Below, in pieces: positions 33,574-42,439 of a DNA stretch of 64,000 bases; positions within the stretch are counted from its first letter, which is position 1, and the number at the start of each line of letters is the position of its first letter. Position numbers and translations under genes: made by a program. Source of the stretch: Apibacter raozihei (GTDB taxonomy: Bacteria; Bacteroidota; Bacteroidia; Flavobacteriales; Weeksellaceae). Location: contig NZ_CP034930.1 of assembly GCF_004014855.1 (NCBI RefSeq), forward strand, positions 1,240,001-1,304,000, given 5' to 3'. Under the pieces are notes generated by a model. That model made no database searches. It was not told the origin of the DNA and saw nothing but the letters and a program-made list of their open reading frames with translations.

Positions 33574-34386
33574 ATGAAAAAGATTTCAATAAAAAAAGAA
33601 GCAATAATTATACCCTTGTTACTAATATTAGTAATATGGGCTGTTTTCTTTATTCAGTCATTTATAGGGTTACGTGAATGCTATGGTATAATTCCTTTAA
33701 GTTTTAAAGGTCTAAGAGGGGTTTTATTAGCGCCATTGTTTCATGGTAGTTTTCAGCATATATTTAATAACTCTATTCCATTGCTTGTTCTTACATTTTT
33801 AATATTTCAATTTTATGATAAATTAGCTTATTTTGTATTAGTTAATGGGTGGATATTTTCTGGTCTGGTAGTTTGGATGCTTCCGGATTTTGCTTTCGCT
33901 AATTCATCAATACTAAGTTGTCATATAGGTGCCAGTGGAGTTATTTATGTCTTGGCTTTTTTTTTATTTTTTAGCGGAGTGTTTAGGAAGGAAAGAGCGC
34001 TTAGGGCAGTCTCTTTAGTTGTTGTTTTTCTATATGGAGGTATTGTTTGGGGAGTATTACCTCAGGAGTTTTTTGGAATTCAGACAGAAAATAAAATTTC
34101 CTGGGAAAGCCATTTGTCTGGTGCTTTAATTGGTTTTATTCTGGCTTTTCTTTTACGGAAAACAGGACGCCTTAAGCATAAGTCCTCATGGGAAAGAAAA
34201 GAATACGATTCTTTAGCTGATGATGAGCTATGGGAAAGGTATAAGGAAGAGTATCCGGAAGAATTTGATAATAATTATCTGAATAATAGTATGAATAAAG
34301 ATTTAAAAGATTCTAATAATATAAATATTTGCGATTGTAAATCAAAGGACCAAGGGAATGATTTAAAAAGTACAGACTCTAAATAA
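33574..34386 (+). CDS. Rhomboid family intramembrane serine protease
   Basis: A 270-aa inner-membrane protein with about six helices in residues 12-205. The catalytic Ser lies in HIGASGVIYVLAFF and the partner His in WESHLSGALIGF, the Ser-His dyad of rhomboids. The early HGSFQHIFNNSIPLLVL matches the conserved loop 1 / helix 2 segment (H..HhxxN). The last 60 residues are a charged, low-complexity tail (Asp, Asn, Lys). The 3' end overlaps by 8 bp with the convergent histidine-kinase gene. Substrates of bacterial rhomboids are mostly unknown. Confidence 0.9.
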   Translation: MKKISIKKEAIIIPLLLILVIWAVFFIQSFIGLRECYGIIPLSFKGLRGVLLAPLFHGSFQHIFNNSIPLLVLTFLIFQFYDKLAYFVLVNGWIFSGLVVWMLPDFAFANSSILSCHIGASGVIYVLAFFLFFSGVFRKERALRAVSLVVVFLYGGIVWGVLPQEFFGIQTENKISWESHLSGALIGFILAFLLRKTGRLKHKSSWERKEYDSLADDELWERYKEEYPEEFDNNYLNNSMNKDLKDSNNINICDCKSKDQGNDLKSTDSK

Positions 34387-35644
34387 ACCAGACTTTAATT
34401 TTAAATACTTCATTTGATAAATATTTGTACTCAACCTGCAGGTTATTGGTATCGCAAATAGATTTTACAATGTTCAATCCTAAACCGGAAGAATCTTTAG
34501 ATTTATTGTTGTATACAAACCTGTTGAATAAATTTTCGTCAGAAGGGATATAATTACAGCTGTTTTCTATTAAAAGGTAATTCTCCTTAGCTTCAATAAT
34601 TATAAAACCACCATTAAAATTATGTTTAATTGAATTGTTTATAAGGTTAGATACCAGAATTTCTGATAATTCAGGATTAATTTCTGAATAAAAAGATTTT
34701 AAATCGTAATTAAGTGAAATATCTTTAATATCAATTAATTCCTGGAAATCTTCAATGAAATTTTTAACTAATTCAGGAATGTTGATGCTTTTTTTAGAAC
34801 TAAACTGATTATTATTAATCTTATTAATTAGAGTTAAAGAATGTGTGATTTTCGAAAGTCGGTTTACAGCCCGTAGCATTGCTTGTATATCTTTAGCCTG
34901 CTCTTTATTTTTAAACGCATTATCTTGAATAAAATGTTCAAGTTTAGATTTGATAATAGACAAAGGCGTTTGCATTTCATGAGAAGAATCTTCTATGAAT
35001 TTTCTGGAGTTTTCATAGTCCTGATTAATTTTTTTTACCATTTGCATGATCACTTCATTCAGTTTGTCAAATTCTTTAATTCCAGGATCTGTAAGTTTTA
35101 GAACTGTATTAGCCTTTAAGTCATAATGATCCAGTTTAGATAAATTTTTATAAAAAGTATTCCAGATATTCCTTTTCATATAAAAATTAATAAAAAAAGA
35201 AAATAATACAAATAATAAAAACAGTACCATTAAAGAGGATACGATTACAAACATCATATCGTTGGACTTGAGCATTTGACGATTAATAGTTACTACGTAC
35301 CAGTGATTATCGTAGTAAATAGGAAAATGAAGCTGTCGGTAAGAGTATTTTTCTCCCGATATAGGATTGTATATTATGGTATCATTAATATACTCAGGAT
35401 GCATTTCCGGGTTTTCAATCGGTTCGGAATCTATACGAGAAGGTAATATAGAGCTAGGAAAAGTAGGAAGGGTTTTATAGTCTTTAACATAACGTTCAAT
35501 TTTAGCCTTATAATCATAAAGAACCTTATCAGCAGAATAATTTATAAAAAACTCAAAAATAAAATAATGCGAAATGCATCCAAGAATCATGACAATAAAG
35601 ACTCCTAAGATGAAATGTCTGCGTATAACCTGACTTAATTTCAT
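34379..35644 (-). CDS. Sensor histidine kinase of the EPS-linked two-component system
   Basis: A 421-aa kinase with two transmembrane helices (about 13-33 and 130-155) enclosing a small periplasmic domain of about 95 residues. A HisKA domain follows with the phospho-acceptor His in DSSHEMQTPLSIIKSKL (about residue 222), then HATPase_c with NLINNSIKHN and SSGLGLNIVKSI. The ATP lid is short (FVYNNKSKD). It overlaps its response regulator by 4 bp (ATGA) and converges on the rhomboid gene. It is divergent from the exopolysaccharide operon, which it may control. Confidence 0.92.
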   Translation of the reverse strand: MKLSQVIRRHFILGVFIVMILGCISHYFIFEFFINYSADKVLYDYKAKIERYVKDYKTLPTFPSSILPSRIDSEPIENPEMHPEYINDTIIYNPISGEKYSYRQLHFPIYYDNHWYVVTINRQMLKSNDMMFVIVSSLMVLFLLFVLFSFFINFYMKRNIWNTFYKNLSKLDHYDLKANTVLKLTDPGIKEFDKLNEVIMQMVKKINQDYENSRKFIEDSSHEMQTPLSIIKSKLEHFIQDNAFKNKEQAKDIQAMLRAVNRLSKITHSLTLINKINNNQFSSKKSINIPELVKNFIEDFQELIDIKDISLNYDLKSFYSEINPELSEILVSNLINNSIKHNFNGGFIIIEAKENYLLIENSCNYIPSDENLFNRFVYNNKSKDSSGLGLNIVKSICDTNNLQVEYKYLSNEVFKIKVWFI

Positions 35645-36321
35645 TCTTCAGAAAATATGTATCCTATTCCGTAAACACTTTTAATATAATCATTACAGCC
35701 CTTATCAATAAGTTTCTTTCTGAGATTTTTTATATGTGTATAAATAAAATCAAAAGAATCGGCGGAAATACTCATATCATCCCCCCATAAATGTTCAGCT
35801 ATAACTTCTTTACTAAGCACTTTTTCCTTATTCATCATAAAAAATAATAAAAGGTCGTATTCTTTCTTAGTCAAAATTATTTCATGTTGATTAATCAAAA
35901 CCTTACGGCTGTCAAATATGATCGTAATTTCATTAAACAATAATTCATTACTTCCTTCCAGTCCTCTTCTTCGTATAATAGATTTTATACGTGCATTTAA
36001 TTCAGATAAATGAAAAGGCTTGGTCAGATAATCATCGGCTCCAATATCTAAACCGGTCAGTTTATCATCCAGAGAATTTTTGGCCGAGATGATGATGATA
36101 CCTACTTTAGAATTATTTTTTTTTAATGATTTAATAATATCTAATCCACTACCATCGGGTAAAGTAATGTCAACAATGACGCAATCATAATTATAAAGAT
36201 GAATTTTTTCTTCCGCATGATTGTAATCTGAGGCAGTTTCAACTGAAAAACCTTCGGATATTAATAATTTAACAATTGAATCTTGAAGATCAATTTCATC
36301 TTCAATTAATAATAATTTCAT
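35641..36321 (-). CDS. OmpR-family response regulator of the EPS-linked system
   Basis: A 226-aa regulator with receiver domain (IEDE acidic pocket, phospho-acceptor Asp in CVIVDITLPDGSG, Lys in LTKPFHLSEL) and a winged-helix output domain (KEYDLLLFFMMNKEKVLSKE, LWGDDM, DFIYTHIKNLRKKL, VYGIGYIF). It is of the QseB/PhoP-like subgroup. It is the first gene of a regulator-kinase operon and starts 258 bp from the divergent EPS operon. That is the usual placement for a local activator, although direct control is an inference. Confidence 0.93.
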   Translation of the reverse strand: MKLLLIEDEIDLQDSIVKLLISEGFSVETASDYNHAEEKIHLYNYDCVIVDITLPDGSGLDIIKSLKKNNSKVGIIIISAKNSLDDKLTGLDIGADDYLTKPFHLSELNARIKSIIRRRGLEGSNELLFNEITIIFDSRKVLINQHEIILTKKEYDLLLFFMMNKEKVLSKEVIAEHLWGDDMSISADSFDFIYTHIKNLRKKLIDKGCNDYIKSVYGIGYIFSEE

Positions 36322-36579
36322 AGTTTAAATTTACAATTTAATATATCATATGGAATAAAAATTTGAGATAACTTAATTAAATTAAGCTAAATATTTATAT
36401 GATATTATTGAGTAAAAATAAGAATAATAGTGAAAAACTAAAATTTTTTTATTCTCTACTTTTTTATCTTATTGGCTACTAGATTGATAGGTTAATCGAA
36501 CCTTAATAAGATAAAATCTTCAGGATTACTTCAGATTTGGTTTATAGATTTGTATACTAATTTAAAATAAAAACATCAA
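36322..36579. other. Divergent promoter region between two-component system and EPS operon
   Basis: 258 bp of AT-rich DNA. TAGATTTG at 36545-36552 fits the -7 consensus for the EPS operon, 27 bp before the first start codon, but no TTG is found 17-23 nt upstream. That could indicate activator dependence. No matching box is seen for the regulator gene. No hairpin or riboswitch-like fold is evident. Confidence 0.4.
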
Positions 36580-38058
36580 ATGCGAGTAAATAAAATCATT
36601 TTAGTATTTTCTATTATGGTAAATTTATTTGTAAAAGGCCAAAATAATATTGAAATGCAAAAAGTGGAATATTTTTTTAAACATAAAAAATACTATGAAT
36701 CCATGGTTGTTTTAAAAGAATATTTAGTTAAATATCCTGATGATGTTTATGCAAATTGGTTGGGAGGTCAAATAGCCTATGAACTGGGTAATGGTAAACT
36801 CTCCAGAACCTTATACAATAAAGCAATAGCTAACAACTCAGATAATAGAGAATTAAGACTTAATTATGCAAAAACATTATATAATTCAGTAAATTTACAG
36901 GAGGCAGAATCAGAATTGAATTATTTATTAAAATCGGATATTAAAGATTTTATCTATACAGAAGCATATCTGATGTTAGGATATATAAATTTATGGAGAA
37001 ATGACTATAATAAAACTAGAATCTGCATAAATAAAATTAAAGAATCTGATCATGAAAATAAAGCTGTAAAAGAATTAGAGAAACAACTCCAAAATTCATC
37101 AAAGCCATATCTGAAAATTAATTTTGACTACACCTCGGATAACCAGGTTTTAACCACATATTCTGAATTGATTGAAGTAGGTATTCATAGAAATAAAAAT
37201 CTTAATCCCAAAATCTTAATTGAAAATCAAAATTTCAGTACTGATAAGCAAATAGCTACGATTAAAATAGGGAATACATTTTATGTAGATAAATCCAAAT
37301 TTATTATATACTCTGCTCTGGGTATTTCTAAACATTTTTCAGAATCTACAGGTTGGCTGGGTGAATTAAACATTCAAAGGAAAATAGGCAGACATTTAAA
37401 TTTTGCAGTTTCTGCTAGCAGATTGTCATACGCATATACCTTACGAAGTACGCAAAAACAAGTATTTGAGAATATTTTATCAGGATCGGTAGAATATGAA
37501 AATAAACAGATATTTTCGATTAAAGCAATATATCAACATAAATTTTATAAAGATAATTATGTAAATAATTGGGGAGGCTGGGTTTTAAGCAAGCCGTTTA
37601 ACTTATTCAAAGTTCAGATAAGAGCAGGATATGGATTCAGTTTTTCTGATTCTAAAACTATATTATATTATCCACAAACAACTTCAAATTTAATCAACAG
37701 CTGGGGGGAAGTAAAAGGAGTATATGACCCTTACTTTACGCCTAAACAACAAATTACTCATTCAATATTAGGTGTTATAAGCATTTCTTTAACTCCCAGC
37801 TTTATATTGGATATATCCGGAAACTACGCATTTAAAGCCCAAAATGAAAGCCCGGTTGTTTTTGGTGGTGTTAATGCCGAAGGTCAATATGTTTTTCAGA
37901 GATATTATTATACAGATAAAAATCTGCCTTTTAGTTTAAAAGCCGGATTAAATTATAAAATTTCTGAAAATACAGTACTAAGTGGGCATTATCAATATCA
38001 GGAAAATTCATTTTATAGTCAGGATAAAGCGGGTCTAACATTTTATTATAGATTTTAA
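36580..38058 (+). CDS. YaiO-like outer-membrane protein with TPR periplasmic domain
   Basis: A 492-aa protein: signal peptide (about 1-20), a periplasmic TPR-like helical part (about 22-180; YYESMVVLKEYLVKYPDD, NWLGGQIAYELGNG), and a C-terminal beta-barrel (about 185-492) of alternating strands ending in the aromatic LTFYYRF. This order, TPR then barrel, is that of YaiO and resembles the secretion pair of synthase-dependent exopolysaccharides (TPR scaffold plus porin). It is the first gene of the EPS operon, 4 bp before the GT2, so it probably exports the polymer across the outer membrane. No lipobox is seen. Confidence 0.78.
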   Translation: MRVNKIILVFSIMVNLFVKGQNNIEMQKVEYFFKHKKYYESMVVLKEYLVKYPDDVYANWLGGQIAYELGNGKLSRTLYNKAIANNSDNRELRLNYAKTLYNSVNLQEAESELNYLLKSDIKDFIYTEAYLMLGYINLWRNDYNKTRICINKIKESDHENKAVKELEKQLQNSSKPYLKINFDYTSDNQVLTTYSELIEVGIHRNKNLNPKILIENQNFSTDKQIATIKIGNTFYVDKSKFIIYSALGISKHFSESTGWLGELNIQRKIGRHLNFAVSASRLSYAYTLRSTQKQVFENILSGSVEYENKQIFSIKAIYQHKFYKDNYVNNWGGWVLSKPFNLFKVQIRAGYGFSFSDSKTILYYPQTTSNLINSWGEVKGVYDPYFTPKQQITHSILGVISISLTPSFILDISGNYAFKAQNESPVVFGGVNAEGQYVFQRYYYTDKNLPFSLKAGLNYKISENTVLSGHYQYQENSFYSQDKAGLTFYYRF

Positions 38059-38062
38059 ATAT

Positions 38063-39667
38063 ATGAGAACCTCATTGCATAACGATTTGTGGAAAAGTAA
38101 AAACGCTAAAAACGTTAGTAAATTTAGTCGGTTTATTTTACTGGTACTTACCCTTACGGGAATATTGCTGATGATTAATTTGGGTGAATGGTGGTTTACC
38201 GAGTTTCATGTTGCTTATACATATTTATTTGTAATATTAAGCACTTTTTTCTGGTATGAAATGATCCGAATCATACTTATCTGGATAAATTATTTACGAA
38301 TAAAAAAACCAGTGATAGTACCTGAACCTAAAAAAGGATTGTCTGTTGCGGTTTTCACTACGAGTGCTCCTGGTGAACCAATTTCAATGTTTGAAAACAC
38401 ATTCAAAGCATTGCAAAACTTAGAATATCCACATACCACATATTTATTGGATAGTACACAGGACGAAAATTTCAAGATTCTTGCTGAAAAATACAAGATA
38501 GTATTTATGGATTTATCTAATATTCCGGGAGCCAAAGCAGGAAAGGTTAATGAAGCTCTAAAAAGAACTCAGGAAGAATTCATATTAATATTAGATCCTG
38601 ATCATATAGTTTTTCCAAATTTTTTAAACCAGACCCTTGGATTTTTTGAAGATGATAATGTAGGATTTGTTCAGGTTAGTCAAGGATATTATAATCAATA
38701 TCGTTCTTTTGTGGCAAAAGGAGCAGCAGAGCAGACCTATACATTTTATGGACCTACACAGATGGGCTTTTTTGGCTACGGAGGGGCAGTGGCCATAGGT
38801 GCAAATTGTACGTTTAGGCGTAAAGCTCTGGAGAGTATCGGAGGACATGCTCAGGGACTGGCGGAAGATTTACAGACGTCACTGCGAATTCATGCTCAAG
38901 GTTGGAAATCTGTATACAACCCGGTGATTGTTAGCAGAGGATTAGTTCCGGAAGATTTTGGTTCGTTTTGCAAACAGCAACTAAAATGGGCACGAGGTGT
39001 TTTTGAAGTTCTATTTGAAGACTTACCTCAAGTTGCCGGTAAATTTACTTTTTGGCAGAAAATATCGTATTTTTCAATCGGAACTTATTATTTCTGTGGA
39101 CTTACAACCTTTTTCTTTATACTGGTTCCACTGCTGTATTTCTTCGCATATATTATTCCGGCTAATATGGTTTTTTCTGAATTTCTTGTGAAATTTATAC
39201 CCATACTAGCTATAGCCATCATAATTTATGCATTTGCGCAGAAATATTTATGTGATCCTGTTACTGAAAGAGGGTTTCATTGGAGAGGAATGATTCTTAA
39301 ATATGCTTGTTGGCCCGTATTTACTTATGCTTTCCTATTAGCTTTGTTTAATAAAAAAATCCCTTACATTCCAACAGCTAAAACAGCACAAAATCAATTT
39401 TTTACCCCTTTTGTTAAACCCCTGTTTCTATACTGCATTTTTTTTATACTTGGAGTTACCCTTATTTACATTGGCAGAAGATATTATTTACCGGAAAGCG
39501 AACTCTATTTAACTATACAGGAAACCTGGGGAATGGTCGCGTTCTCTTTTATTGCATTCCTTCAATCAATTTTAGGAATTATGGCTGCGTTGGAAGCAAT
39601 TTTTCTAAAAGAAGATAATCCTTGGGAGAAAATCAATATTACTAACAATAAAATCGAAATAATATGA
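38063..39667 (+). CDS. Processive membrane glycosyltransferase, family 2 (cellulose/hyaluronan synthase-like)
   Basis: A 534-aa inner-membrane polymerase. Two N-terminal helices (about 25-80) precede a cytoplasmic GT2 domain (about 95-310) with the donor-binding Asp in LLDSTQDE, DxD as LDPDH, the acceptor Asp in GLAEDLQTS, and the processivity motif as QQLKWARG. Four to five helices form the exit channel. There is no PilZ domain, so c-di-GMP control as in BcsA is not expected. The gene overlaps rfbF by 4 bp. It likely makes and translocates a homopolymer or simple repeat; the sugar used cannot be told from sequence. Confidence 0.9.
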   Translation: MRTSLHNDLWKSKNAKNVSKFSRFILLVLTLTGILLMINLGEWWFTEFHVAYTYLFVILSTFFWYEMIRIILIWINYLRIKKPVIVPEPKKGLSVAVFTTSAPGEPISMFENTFKALQNLEYPHTTYLLDSTQDENFKILAEKYKIVFMDLSNIPGAKAGKVNEALKRTQEEFILILDPDHIVFPNFLNQTLGFFEDDNVGFVQVSQGYYNQYRSFVAKGAAEQTYTFYGPTQMGFFGYGGAVAIGANCTFRRKALESIGGHAQGLAEDLQTSLRIHAQGWKSVYNPVIVSRGLVPEDFGSFCKQQLKWARGVFEVLFEDLPQVAGKFTFWQKISYFSIGTYYFCGLTTFFFILVPLLYFFAYIIPANMVFSEFLVKFIPILAIAIIIYAFAQKYLCDPVTERGFHWRGMILKYACWPVFTYAFLLALFNKKIPYIPTAKTAQNQFFTPFVKPLFLYCIFFILGVTLIYIGRRYYLPESELYLTIQETWGMVAFSFIAFLQSILGIMAALEAIFLKEDNPWEKINITNNKIEII

Positions 39668-40440
39668 AAACTTTAATTCTTGCAGGTGGTTTTGGAACCA
39701 GACTAAGTGAAGAAACAGATTTAAAACCTAAACCTATGATTCAAATAGGAGCCTATCCGATTCTTTGGCATATAATGAAAATTTATTCCAGGTATGGATT
39801 TGATGATTTTGTTATCTTATTAGGTTACAAAGGAAATGTAATCAAGGAATATTTTGTGAATTATTTTATGTATAACAGTGATATAACTATAGATGTATTT
39901 AATAATCAGGTAGATATATTAAATAATAAATGTGAGAAATGGAAAATTACTTTATTAGATACAGGGTTAAACTCAATGACAGGAGGTAGAATCTTACAAG
40001 CAAAAGATACGGTTGGAGATGAACCATTTATGCTTACTTATGGTGATGGGGTAGGTGATGTTAATATCAAAGATTTATTAGCATTTCACAACAGTCATGG
40101 AGGAGCTTTGACGATGACTACCGTACAGCCCGAAGGTCGTTTTGGTGGCGTTGATTTTGAATCAGAAAAAGGAAATGTTAAAAGTTTTGTAGAAAAGCCT
40201 ATAGGCGATGGGGGATGGATTAATGCTGGATTCTTTGTATGTGAACCTAAAATTTTCGATTACATAACTGATGGTCCATCAACGATATGGGAAAAAGAAC
40301 CGTTAGAAAAATTAGCAGAAGACGGTGAGCTTTATGCCTATAAACATAAAGGATTTTGGAAACCAATGGATACACTTAGAGATAATAAGCAGTTAAATGA
40401 AATGTGGCAAAATAAACAAGCAGCATGGAAAATATGGTAA
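39664..40440 (+). CDS. rfbF: Glucose-1-phosphate cytidylyltransferase
   Basis: A 258-aa nucleotidyltransferase forming CDP-glucose from CTP and glucose-1-phosphate. The N-terminal signature LILAGGFGTRLSEET and the KPKPMIQIG segment with the catalytic Lys are present. The family-specific stretches GYKGNVIKEYF, LTYGDGVGDV and FWKPMDTLRDNK are also clear. Length and these motifs fit RfbF rather than the dTDP (RfbA) or UDP (GalU) enzymes. It is followed, with 16 bp overlap, by the CDP-glucose dehydratase that uses its product. Confidence 0.93.
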   Translation: MKTLILAGGFGTRLSEETDLKPKPMIQIGAYPILWHIMKIYSRYGFDDFVILLGYKGNVIKEYFVNYFMYNSDITIDVFNNQVDILNNKCEKWKITLLDTGLNSMTGGRILQAKDTVGDEPFMLTYGDGVGDVNIKDLLAFHNSHGGALTMTTVQPEGRFGGVDFESEKGNVKSFVEKPIGDGGWINAGFFVCEPKIFDYITDGPSTIWEKEPLEKLAEDGELYAYKHKGFWKPMDTLRDNKQLNEMWQNKQAAWKIW

Positions 40441-41537
40441 ATTATAAGTCACTTTTCGGAGGAGTTTATAAAGGTAAAAAGGTACTGGTTACTGGACATA
40501 GCGGATTTAAAGGATCCTGGCTTGTCCTGTGGCTGCAAAAAATGGGCGCAGATGTCTACGGATTTTCACTTTCACCAGAATTTGAAAATGCTCATGTAAA
40601 TTTGTTGAATCTTTCAATAAACGAGCATATTGGAGATATAAGAAATTTCGAAGTTCTCAAAAAGTATATTAAAGAAATTCAGCCAGAGCTGGTTTTTCAT
40701 CTAGCAGCGCAAGCTTTAGTAAGAGAATCATATGTTCATGTTGTTGACACATTTTCGACTAATGTAATGGGGACTTTACACCTTTTGGAAGCCTGTAGGC
40801 AGGTTAGTTCAGTTAAAGGTATTATTAATGTTACGAGCGATAAATGTTACGAAAATAAAGAATGGATATGGGGATACCGGGAAAATGATCCGATGGGGGG
40901 ATATGATCCTTATAGTGCATCTAAAGGCTGTGCAGAATTAGTAACCTCTTCCTACAGAAATTCTTTTTTTAAAAATTCAGAATACAAAAAGAAACATGAG
41001 GTTTTGTTGGCTAGTGCAAGAGCCGGAAATGTAATTGGAGGAGGAGATTGGGCACATGACCGATTAATACCGGATATGGTTAAAGGGGTTATGCAGAATG
41101 AACAGGTTAAAATTAGAAATCCTAAAGCAACCCGTCCCTGGCAACATGTCCTGGAACCATTGAGTGGATATTTGACTTTGGGGTGGAGGCTATTATTAGA
41201 AGACGATAGCTTTGCCGAAGGATGGAATCTGGGGCCTGAAAGTAAAAGTAATCTGTCAGTAGAAGATCTGATCTTTTTGTGTAAGAAAGAGTGGAACTCA
41301 ATTAATGTTCAGTACAATGAAAATTTAGCAGATCACCATGAAGCTAATTTGTTAATGCTGGATTGTTCAAAAGCTAATAAAATTATGAAATGGTATCCGG
41401 TTTGGGAAATAAAAAAAACTATTAATAAAACCGTAGGATGGTATAAAGATTATTATTTAAAAGGAAAGATTAACACTGAAGAAGATTTACAAGATTATAT
41501 TACTGATGCGCATAAAAATAATATTATATGGACATAA
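40425..41537 (+). CDS. rfbG: CDP-glucose 4,6-dehydratase
   Basis: A 370-aa extended SDR enzyme turning CDP-glucose into CDP-4-keto-6-deoxyglucose. The NAD-binding motif reads VTGHSGFKGSWL, characteristic of RfbG because of the FKGSWL variant. The catalytic Thr/Asp-Lys region is NVTSDKCYENKEW, and the YxxxK dyad is in YDPYSASKGCAE. It overlaps rfbF by 16 bp; a second in-frame ATG at 40434 would reduce this to 7 bp, and either start is possible. The next gene overlaps by 1-10 bp. Together these make an activated 6-deoxy sugar for the polymer. Confidence 0.92.
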   Translation: MENMVNYKSLFGGVYKGKKVLVTGHSGFKGSWLVLWLQKMGADVYGFSLSPEFENAHVNLLNLSINEHIGDIRNFEVLKKYIKEIQPELVFHLAAQALVRESYVHVVDTFSTNVMGTLHLLEACRQVSSVKGIINVTSDKCYENKEWIWGYRENDPMGGYDPYSASKGCAELVTSSYRNSFFKNSEYKKKHEVLLASARAGNVIGGGDWAHDRLIPDMVKGVMQNEQVKIRNPKATRPWQHVLEPLSGYLTLGWRLLLEDDSFAEGWNLGPESKSNLSVEDLIFLCKKEWNSINVQYNENLADHHEANLLMLDCSKANKIMKWYPVWEIKKTINKTVGWYKDYYLKGKINTEEDLQDYITDAHKNNIIWT

Positions 41538-42439
41538 TGAGCCTTAAAGGAAAGAAAATATTGGTTACCGGTGGTAACGGATATTTAGGAAAACATTTAG
41601 TTTCAAAATTACTGCAAGAAGAGTCCGAAATATTTATTTTTTCTTTACAAGACAACAATGCTAGTAACCATTTCAAAGTAGATATTTCAGATTATAAACA
41701 AGTGGAAGAAGCATTAGGATGCTTAAATCCTGATATAATTTATCATTTGGCTGCCAATATAGACAGAAACAGGGATTTTGGTCAATATGAAGCTATAGTA
41801 GAATGCAACTTAAACGGAACATATAATCTTTTGAAAGCTTTGAAGAACGGTACATATCAAAATTTTATATTTACTTCAAGTAGTGAAGTTTATGGCGATT
41901 TTAATTCTCCTTTTATAGAAGAACAAGCTGTTTATCCAGCTTCTCCTTACTCTTTAAGCAAAGTATATGCAGAAAATTTGATCCGTACCTTCAGTACTAT
42001 TCACGATAAAAATTATACTATTTTGAGGATTTTTAATTTTTTCGGAAATGATATGCCGGAGAATTTTTTTATACCACAACTCATTAACACATTAAAAAGA
42101 AATGAAGATTTTCTGATGACAGAAGGAGAACAGATACGAGACTTTCTTTATGTTGAAGATGTGGTTCAGGCTTTACTAAAATGTTCATTAAACAAAGATG
42201 CATATCGTGAAACATTTAATGTTTGCAGCGGAAATGGAGTTTCTTTAAAAAGTTTGGCTCAACTGGTCACTGATAAAATATCCACCCAAGGAAACGTTAG
42301 GTTTGGAGCAATTCCCTACAGGGAAAATGAAATTTGGGAAATGGTGGGTAGTAATGCGAAAATCAAGAACAAATTAGGGTTTTCAATAAAATTCAGTTTG
42401 GAAAATGCCCTTGAAGAGTGCTTAAAAAATTACTTATGA
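41528..42439 (+). CDS. NAD-dependent epimerase/dehydratase (SDR), CDP-4-keto-6-deoxyhexose reductase or epimerase
   Basis: A 303-aa extended SDR with VTGGNGYLGKHL for the cofactor, the middle DIIYHLAAN, catalytic Ser in FTSSSEVYGDF and the YxxxK dyad in YSLSKVYAE. Its place right after rfbF-rfbG suggests it reduces or epimerises CDP-4-keto-6-deoxyglucose, as CDP-abequose/paratose synthases do with related substrates. No RfbH 3-dehydrase is present in the window, so a 6-deoxy rather than 3,6-dideoxy sugar is the simplest product. A second ATG at 41537 forms a TAATG overlap with rfbG and may be the real start. Exact stereochemistry is unknown. Confidence 0.78.
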   Translation: MDIMSLKGKKILVTGGNGYLGKHLVSKLLQEESEIFIFSLQDNNASNHFKVDISDYKQVEEALGCLNPDIIYHLAANIDRNRDFGQYEAIVECNLNGTYNLLKALKNGTYQNFIFTSSSEVYGDFNSPFIEEQAVYPASPYSLSKVYAENLIRTFSTIHDKNYTILRIFNFFGNDMPENFFIPQLINTLKRNEDFLMTEGEQIRDFLYVEDVVQALLKCSLNKDAYRETFNVCSGNGVSLKSLAQLVTDKISTQGNVRFGAIPYRENEIWEMVGSNAKIKNKLGFSIKFSLENALEECLKNYL

